A model generated the notes under the pieces. The model was not told where the DNA came from, made no database searches, and was given only the letters and a program-made list of their open reading frames with translations. A stretch of 64,000 nucleotides of DNA from Caenorhabditis remanei (lineage: Eukaryota; Nematoda; Chromadorea; Rhabditida; Rhabditidae). Position 1 is the first letter of the stretch. Each line of letters starts with the position of its first letter. Both the position numbers and the translations under genes were made by a program. Below are positions 57,170 to 64,000 of the stretch, piece after piece. Location: positions 682,001-746,000 of the forward strand of contig NC_071330.1 of NCBI RefSeq assembly GCF_010183535.1, read 5' to 3'.

Positions 57170-57985
57170 CCCCCTGACCATCGTTCATTTCCAACAATTC
57201 TCATCATTTTTCGGGGGCCAGAAATTTCAATTTCTCATCATTTTTTGGAGAGGATTCCCCTCCCCTTCATTCACGTGCTTTTCTATGCTTTTTGTTATTC
57301 CCTTTTTTCCATTTGTCACCCCACATGTTTCGTTGAAGTGTGTGCAGTTCTCTCTACCCATAGACTCCGCCCATTTTCTCCCTTCTCCTACCTATCTGTC
57401 ACTTAACCAACATACACACACCCCCGGGACGCTTAGCGTTCTCTTATCTATTTCGACCTCGTGTTGACGGGGTGTGTGTGTGTGTGTCCAGTTACTTTCT
57501 GCCGTCGTCGGCAAAATTTATGATATAATCTTTGGTTTTTTTTGTTGGGAAAAGGTTTTTTGGCCAATTTAGAGGAAATGCGCTCTTTTTAACATTTTCT
57601 GCAGTTGTTTTTTGTCAAAAATTCGAAAATTTACGGGATTGAGGACACCTCTAACGTAGCCATGTGATTCAAAAGTCTGAAAATATGTTATTCAAAAGTG
57701 TGATTCAAAAGTCTGAAAATTCGTTTTGAAAAATTTCGGCTCAAAAATTTCTGAATTTCCAGACTAGTCCCTCTGACTATCGCCATTTTCTGGGAACCCT
57801 GAAAAAATTGAGATGTTTTATTATATTTTTTCACCTGAAAACTACTTTTTCCGAACTTAAACTAGAATTTCGCACTCAAAAGTATATAAACGCTGCAAAA
57901 ATCGAGCAACCGCGCTCCACTGGAATCTGAAGCCCTTTTGTAATTTGTGTCCAAATTGTGATATTCCGTTAAAAATGTAGATTTT
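57170..57985. promoter_or_regulatory. Candidate upstream region of the aldehyde dehydrogenase gene
   Basis: Bases 57,190-57,500 are less repetitive and pyrimidine-rich, with CACACACCCCCGGG at 57,414 and GGGGTGTGTGTGTGTG at 57,469 forming a partial inverted pair. No TATA box stands out. The promoter role is inferred only from position. Confidence 0.25.
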
Positions 57986-57989
57986 GCCA

Positions 57990-58251
57990 TACTGTCGAAA
58001 AAATAAAGTTTCGACAAGGATTTTCAAAACAATTTTCGCGGGCTGGAACACGCAAGCGCATAAAGTTGTGGGCGGAGCTTAAACTGCAAGCTTAAATAAG
58101 CGGCGCGGTTCTAATTCCAGTTGTTTTTTTCCAAATTAAGAACCGCGCCGCTTGCAGTTTAAGCTCCGCCCACAACTTTATGCGCTTGCGCGTTTCAGCG
58201 CGCGATTTTTTTTTTGAAAATCCTTGTCGAAACTTTATTTTTTCGACAGTA
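57990..58251. mobile_element. Fold-back element flanked by TA
   Basis: About 262 bp. Ends CTGTCGAAAAAATAAAG and CTTTATTTTTTCGACAG lie between TA dinucleotides, as expected for a Tc1/mariner-type insertion. The inner arms contain GCGCATAAAGTTGTGGGC, AGCTTAAACTGCAAGC and GGCGCGGTTCT with their complements. It ends about 340 bases before the aldehyde dehydrogenase start codon. Confidence 0.72.
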
Positions 58252-58585
58252 GTTGTCAAGGTTCGGGCAAATTGGCGCGAAAGTCAAATTTTGAAATTTT
58301 TTGAATTTTTTCGCGAAAAAGTCAAATTTTCGACTATCATTCAGAATTAGGAGAAATTCTGAAAAATAGTCAAAATGGTCACATTTTCGATAAAAAATTG
58401 AAAAAAAGGGTCATTTTTTGAAGCGGGACCTTGATAACTATGGATTTTCCTTTTTTTCTGTTCTGTGGAGCGCTATTTGTCACGATTTTCCCCCCAAATC
58501 TGTTTTTGAGACGTGAAACTCGGATTTTTTCATTTTGAACTCTTTTTTTTTTTTAAGTTTTCGCTGCTCCAAATCCTATTTCCTC

Positions 58586-58595
58586 TTTTTTCAGA
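58586..58595 (+). promoter_or_regulatory. Trans-splice-type acceptor at the aldehyde dehydrogenase start
   Basis: TTTTTTTCAG/A directly before ATG at 58596. Such a short leader is typical of spliced-leader addition in nematodes, though a cis-spliced 5' exon cannot be excluded. Confidence 0.5.
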
Positions 58596-61500
58596 ATGCT
58601 TCGCTCAGCCTTGCAGAAAGCGGCTGCCGCACAGGCACGCAACGCCTCATCGGGTGGTGTCCCACCAGGACTTGCCAACATGAAACCACAGTATACTGGT
58701 GTAAGTTAATAGAAAAAAAGATGACAATCTTAGTATGAAACGGGATAACCTTGAAAATGCAAAAATAGAAAAAGGAGAAAAAGTCGGTGGAAAGATGAAT
58801 GGGATGGGAGGGGAAAAAGGGGGAATTTTTGGCTTTTTGACTAAATCTAGTGAGATTTTCAAGTTTTCGGGCAGTTTAATCGGAAGATTGTCGAAAATAG
58901 GAAATTTCAACTTGTTTTGTCAATTTTTGATGAGTTTAAATGGATAAACTGCATTTTTTTGACTGCAAAACTGGCAAAATAGAGTTTCTAGTAATTCAAA
59001 AACCCAAAAAACCAAGATTTATCGAATTTGGGTCCGAAACTTTCAACTTCTGTAACATTGTCAAAAACCAAGAAAGGTAAACACCAAAAAATAACAAAAA
59101 GTGAAAATTTTCGACAGAATTTCAGCCAAAATCCCCGTTTGTGGTGCTAAAATGTGTCAGAAACTCCTAACAATGGCGTAAGTTTCGGACCCAAATTCGA
59201 TGAAAATTTTGGTTTACTGGGTTATTTTTTTTACTAGAAACTCTATTTTGTCAGTTTTCGTGCAAAAATTCAACTTACCCGCTTAAAATCGTCAAAAAGT
59301 TGAAATTCTCTATTTTCCACAAAAACCGTTTGTTTCGGGACGTTCCTCTTGATTTTCTCATAATTTTGAATATTTTTCATCCCTTAAAAAGGTATTTTGA
59401 GTGGATTGGTGTGCAGGTTGACTCAGAGAACCTACAGTATTACTACGGCATGCTTCTTACAACCGCGCTCTACCGAAACCGAAGAAAATAGTGAAAAATA
59501 GACATTTCTCAAGGGTATTTCTGTGGAGCGCAGTTGCAAGAGCTAATAGCTGAAAACCTCTCCGAGATCTAGAATTTGGTCCATTTTTCAGCTCATTACT
59601 ATGAGTTTATTGCGAATTGTGTGTCAAACCCGTTACTCCATACAACTACACTTGTAGTCAATATGGTGAACGTGTGTTTCATTGAAACGAGATTGCAAAT
59701 TTCTGCTTCAGAAGAAAAAGAAGAAGAAACTGATCGCACTGATCTGTTTTTCATTTTGTTTTTGCAATTCTCCACCACCACCACCACGTGCCTCCAACAT
59801 TTTCTGACATAAAACGTTTTCTGTTTATGTGTGCACTCGCACCAGTACTCTCGAAGCCCCCAGTGTGCACAAAGTACGTTCAAAAGGGAAATGATGATAA
59901 AAACCCCTATCCGACTGATAGGAGAGATGATCAGTAAGCGGTGGGGGGGAAACGTGGTCGAAGGAGAAGTAGAAGAAATGAACAATGAACTCGGTCAATA
60001 AAGCAGAAAAGAGAAGAAGATAGGAGAAAATGAAACTGAACGATGGTCTGGGAGAGTCAGGACTCACTGACGGATGTTAATAAGATGGGGGGAAGGAAAC
60101 TTGAGATGACTAGAAATTTTGGACTTGTGATAAAGTGCATGAGGGGTGTTCTATGTTCCATGGAGTCGAGATCACTGGAATCGAGGAAAAGACAGATTTC
60201 GAAGGTTCAAAGGGAGTGGAAATGAGAAAGACGGACATCTAGAAGCACGAGCATAGCGACAGATTGTTTCTGGCACAAAATGTGTGCTGGTGTGCCGCTG
60301 ACGCGCTTCAACAGGAGTCTATGAGGACATCCGGATGTATAACCAACATGAAGGGTTTACTATTCCGGGACTTACAGACAGACGAGTATTCAATTTTGAA
60401 AAAAAAAACTCTAATCGGGTCTGTGCCACTAAATGTTCGGATTTTCATTTCAAAAATTAGAAAAAGCTACTTGTTTCATCTGAATTTACGATTTTTGGCG
60501 GAAAATCCGTATCAGATTGTTCGAAAATGCATAAAACGCGTCAGCGGCGCGCCAGATAATACAATTTTTTGTTTTCGCACGAAATAGCTTTAAAACTGTA
60601 AATTGAAGAATATCGTCGTTTTCTGTACACAAAAATGTTACTTTTCCCCTTGAAAACGCGTCGAACGCACGCCAGACAGTCGACATTTTGAAGAAAAACT
60701 GAAATCGGGTCTGTGCCTCTAAGTGTTCGGATTTTTTCATTAAAAAAAAATAGAAAAATCCGATTGTTTCGTCTGAATTTTCAATTTTTGAGGATAAACC
60801 GTATCAGATTATTCGATAATGCAGATTAATCGATTTCTGAAGACTCGGAGCAGTTTTGACTGAAAATCGGAGAGATTTTGCACCAAGTTGTCAAATTGCT
60901 GATCTGATGTTAAAAATGCGGACATCCGGATATCTGGACTACAGACAGACGGGTTTTCCATCTGAAAATTCGCAAAAAACTTGAAAATCCTGTTGCAAAG
61001 TGCGAAATTTAGCTCGAAAATATTATTTGAGCAAAAAATTCGTTATTTTCCACCCAAAACTGGATTTTTTAGCAACAATTCGAGATATTCGGACATCTGG
61101 ACACACAGACAGACTTATTCTTACTCAAAAAAAAACTGAAAAAAACAAAAAGCCAACATTTAATTCATTTTTTTAAATTTTAATCTTAAAATTTCACCTG
61201 AAAGTCACAAAATTACCAAATTTTTTGCAGATCTTCATCAACAACGAGTTCGTGTCCGCGAAATCCGGCAAAACCTTTGAGACCATCAATCCAGCCAACG
61301 GAAAAGTGTTGGCGAACGTAGCCGAAGGAGATAAGGCTGATGTCGATATTGCCGTCAAAGTAGGTGCCGGGAAATTTGAATTTTTGCGTTTTTCGTGGAA
61401 AAAAATCTTATTTTCAGAACGAATTTCACCAATTTTTTGATGTTTTTCCCCCCTAAAACGCAATTTTTTTGGAAAAAATCCACATTTCAGACCGATTTCC

Positions 61501-64000
61501 CTCAAATTTCCCCCCTAAAACTCAATTTTCCCAATTGCAGGCCGCCACAAAAGCGTTCCAAATCGGAAGCGAATGGAGACGAATGGACGCGTCGCAACGT
61601 GGTGTCCTTCTCAATCGACTCGCCGACTTAATGGAGAGAGATCGTGTCATTTTGGCATCCCTGGAGTCATTGGATAACGGAAAACCATATTCTGTCGCTT
61701 ATGGAGCTGATTTGGCCCTCTCTATTAAGACCCTTCGGTTAGTGGAGATATTCGTACGAAAATACTAGAAAATTTGAGGTTTCCTAGTGAAATTTAGTCA
61801 AAAACTCGGGAAAAATCGGCTAAATGGCGATTTTTCACTATGAAAAATCATGAAAATCGGTGAAAAATACTAATTTTTGTTCGAAAACGTGTTAAAATGT
61901 TGTTTTTAAAGTTCAGAATCTGCTGAAACTTGAAATCTGGCGCGCCTAGGACGCTTTTTTGAAGTTTTTAGTTGAAATCTTGAAATAGATGCCAAAAAAC
62001 TTCAAAATCAGTCCAAATTGTTGGAATATTCTCCTAAAAACAGTATTTCTCACAAAGACTTAGTTAAAATCGGTTATTTTCCTATCAAAAATAGCCATAA
62101 TTCGGTTAAACACTGTCTGGCGCGCCTTGGACGCTTTTTGAAAGTTTTGAGTCGAAATCTTGAAAGGAGATGTCAAAAAACTGGCGCGCCTTGGACGCGA
62201 TTCGAATTTTTTCCTGGAAATTCCTGATTGTTAGGTGAAAAAGTGTATTTTTTATTTTAATTTCTACTGGATAACGAAAAAAACCTCAAAAATCTGGTCA
62301 AAATCTCAATTTTCTCGAATGAATAACCCTCAAAACATACTTCCGACGGGTCGAGCCGATTTTCAATACAAAAATTGTTAACATTTCTTCGAATTTTCGA
62401 CTATTTTCTCAAATTTCGATTAAAATAAAACGATTTCACATAGGATTTCTGACTATTTTTTAAATGAAAATTTCAAAAAAATTGTGCACATTTCTTAAAT
62501 CCGGGCGAAGATTTCGAAAATAAGCCTTCAATTCTTCCATTTTCAGTTACTACGCCGGCTGGGCTGACAAGAATCACGGAAAGACGATTCCAATCGAGGG
62601 AGACTACTTCACGTATACCCGTCACGAGCCAGTCGGAGTGTGCGGACAGATTATTCCATGGAATTTCCCACTTCTGATGCAGGCGTGGAAACTTGGACCC
62701 GCGTTGGCAATGGGAAATACAGTTGTGATGAAGGTGGCCGAGCAGACGCCTCTCTCTGCACTTCATGTCGCCGCGTTGACGAAAGAAGCCGGATTCCCTG
62801 ATGGTGTTGTCAATATTATTCCAGGTTCGTTTGCTGGAAGAGAAAAACGCGCCAAAAGCGCGCCAGACTGGGCATCTGGATACTCTGACACGAGAATTTG
62901 GTCTGTTTTGAAGTGTTAAGCACGAAAATGAAAAGATTTGTCCTTGTTTAAAGTTATTTTTGAGGTTTTAAGCGCGAAAACCCTATGGTATAGATGAAAC
63001 GCGTCAACGGCGCGCCAGGTAATACAAATTTCAAATTTTCACACAAAAAATAGTTTCCAAAACTGTAAATTAAAGAATTTTTGCGTTTTCTGGATACACA
63101 AATATCAGGGTTTTTCTATGAAAACGCGTCTAACGCACGCCAGACAGTCAAAATTTAAAAAATTCAAATTGGGCTTCCAGATGATTTACAGGTTCGTTTG
63201 CTGGAAGGAAAAACGCGTCGAAAGCGCGCCAGACTAGAATCAGAGCTATTCTGACAGAAAATTTGAGCAATTTTGAAGTTTCAATCATAAAAATCGGCTC
63301 TAATAGAGGAAAACGCGTTAACGGCGCACAATTTATAGAAAATGAACGATTTTGATACGGATTTTCAGCACTTTTGAGTAATTTTTGAGATTTTAATCAC
63401 AAAAATTCGTTGTAACGAGGAAAAACGCGTCAACGGCGCGCCAGAAAATACGATTTTCGAGTTTTTGTGCAGAAAATAGCTTAAAAACAATATTATTCCA
63501 GGTTTGTGTAGAAAAACGCGTCAAAAGCGCGCCAGACTGGAAACAGTGCTTTTGACAGAGATTCTGAGCTATTTTGAAGTTTTAAGCACAAACATTTGTG
63601 GTAATGAGGAAAAACGCGTCAAAGGCGCGCTATTATCAGAAAATGAACGGTTTGACCCGAATTTTCCGCGTTTTTGAGCTATTTTTGAAGTTTTGAGCAC
63701 AAAAATCCGTTGTAATGAGGAAAAACTCACCAGATAATGCAATTATTGAGTTTTTTTTGTTCAAAAACTGTAAATTTAACAATTTTGTCGTTTTCTGGAC
63801 ATAAAAATGTCAGTTTTTCCTATGAAAACGCGTCTAACGCACGCCAGATAGTCAGAATTTCGAAATAGAACATTCAAATCGGGTCTGTTCGGATTTCCTG
63901 CGTTTTTATCTGGAAACACCGTTTGAAACGCGCCAAAAACGCGCCAGACGTTCACCATTTAATTAAATCGTCTAAAATATCGATATCTGGACACAAGATT
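58596..64000 (+). CDS. alh-1: Mitochondrial aldehyde dehydrogenase, 5' part (exons 1-4; gene continues beyond window)
   Basis: NAD-dependent oxidation of aldehydes to acids in the mitochondrial matrix. Exons 58596-58700, 61231-61359, 61541-61737 and 62547-62824 join in frame to 236 residues, about half of the usual 500 or so; no fifth exon is seen before the window ends. The N-terminus [19 protein letters not shown] is Arg/Ala-rich and fits a mitochondrial targeting peptide. It is followed by [42 protein letters not shown] and [11 protein letters not shown], all typical of the ALDH1/ALDH2 group. Exon 4 has PWNFP with the oxyanion-hole Asn (183) and the NAD-binding Lys (206) in [14 protein letters not shown]. 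The catalytic Cys and general-base Glu lie downstream, outside the window. An acceptor TTTTTTCAG ends one base before the ATG, the usual nematode trans-splice position. The alh-1 name is by similarity to ALDH2-type mitochondrial enzymes. Confidence 0.9.
58701..61230. other. alh-1 intron 1 (2.5 kb): repeats only
   Basis: Contains a GTGGAGCGCAGTTGCAAG/CTTACAACCGCGCTC repeat at 59,455-59,545, a TATGAGCTG-family remnant at 59,558, GGACATC motifs at 60,320, 60,920 and 61,090, and a 293-bp direct repeat at about 60,405 and 60,698 (ATCGGGTCTGTGCC...TGTTCGGATTTT). Minus-strand frames at 59,599-60,067 have no family signature and are not called. Confidence 0.6.
62825..64000. repeat. alh-1 intron 4: repeats with ACGCGTC and GGCGCGCCAGA motifs
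   Basis: CpG-rich motifs of the form AAACGCGTCAACGGCGCGCC or AAACGCACGCCAGA recur roughly every 50-180 bases in an AT-rich background. The same unit with linker TGTAAATT...GTTTTCTG occurs at 60,535-60,710 in intron 1 and shorter copies at 61,935, 62,120 and 62,180 in intron 3. Some repeats include a copy of the exon 4 donor region (see findings). Confidence 0.75.

Noticed and set aside
59599..60067. Minus-strand frames in alh-1 intron 1 with hydrophobic segments
   Set aside because: No start context, splice partner or family signature; hydrophobicity follows from T-rich sequence read on this strand.

Overview
The window looks like a chromosome segment from a nematode of the Caenorhabditis group, probably not C. 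elegans itself. The evidence is the TTTTCAG-type 3' splice sites, short exons in AT-rich introns, an acceptor one base before a start codon (the usual nematode trans-splice arrangement), and two recognisable genes whose exon joins can be followed base by base. Most of the sequence is introns, fold-back transposons and satellite DNA, and most open frames are fortuitous.

Layout. (1) About 2,200-16,006, plus strand: a complete gene for a polypeptide N-acetylgalactosaminyltransferase, called gly-5. Ten coding exons join in frame to 629 residues. The eighth exon exists in three alternative versions that swap the first sugar-binding repeat of the lectin domain. Its introns hold five antisense tRNA-derived repeats, a 3-bp-target-site element family, a 1,033-bp transposon ending 43 bp before the first alternative exon, and one transposon nested inside another fold-back. 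(2) 16,007-32,400: a gene-poor, repeat-rich stretch with a damaged secreted-protein gene (minus), two divergent copies of a small secreted-peptide gene (26,809-27,018 minus; 29,235-29,444 plus), one uncertain small protein, and several long inverted repeats. (3) 32,412-47,100: about 81 head-to-tail copies of a 180/181-bp satellite with higher-order structure and a tRNA-like core on the minus strand. (4) 47,040-48,600: a palindrome carrying the same candidate 38-codon exon on both arms, then diverged satellite copies in the opposite orientation. (5) 49,191-53,460: two small minus-strand SKP1/BTB-like paralogues, with part of the locus duplicated in inverted orientation. (6) 53,480-58,580: non-coding, mostly fold-back elements with readable target-site duplications. 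(7) 58,596 to the window end, plus strand: the first four exons of a mitochondrial aldehyde dehydrogenase (alh-1 type), cut off by the window edge.

The genes do not form one pathway. The clearest new material is a transposon family with GGGCCG-rich ends and exact 8-bp target duplications (three insertions), the tRNA-like higher-order satellite beside an exon-bearing palindrome, the paired small secreted peptides with a CKGWTC-type loop, and the inverted duplication of the SKP1-like locus. All calls come from reading sequence only; no database search was possible.
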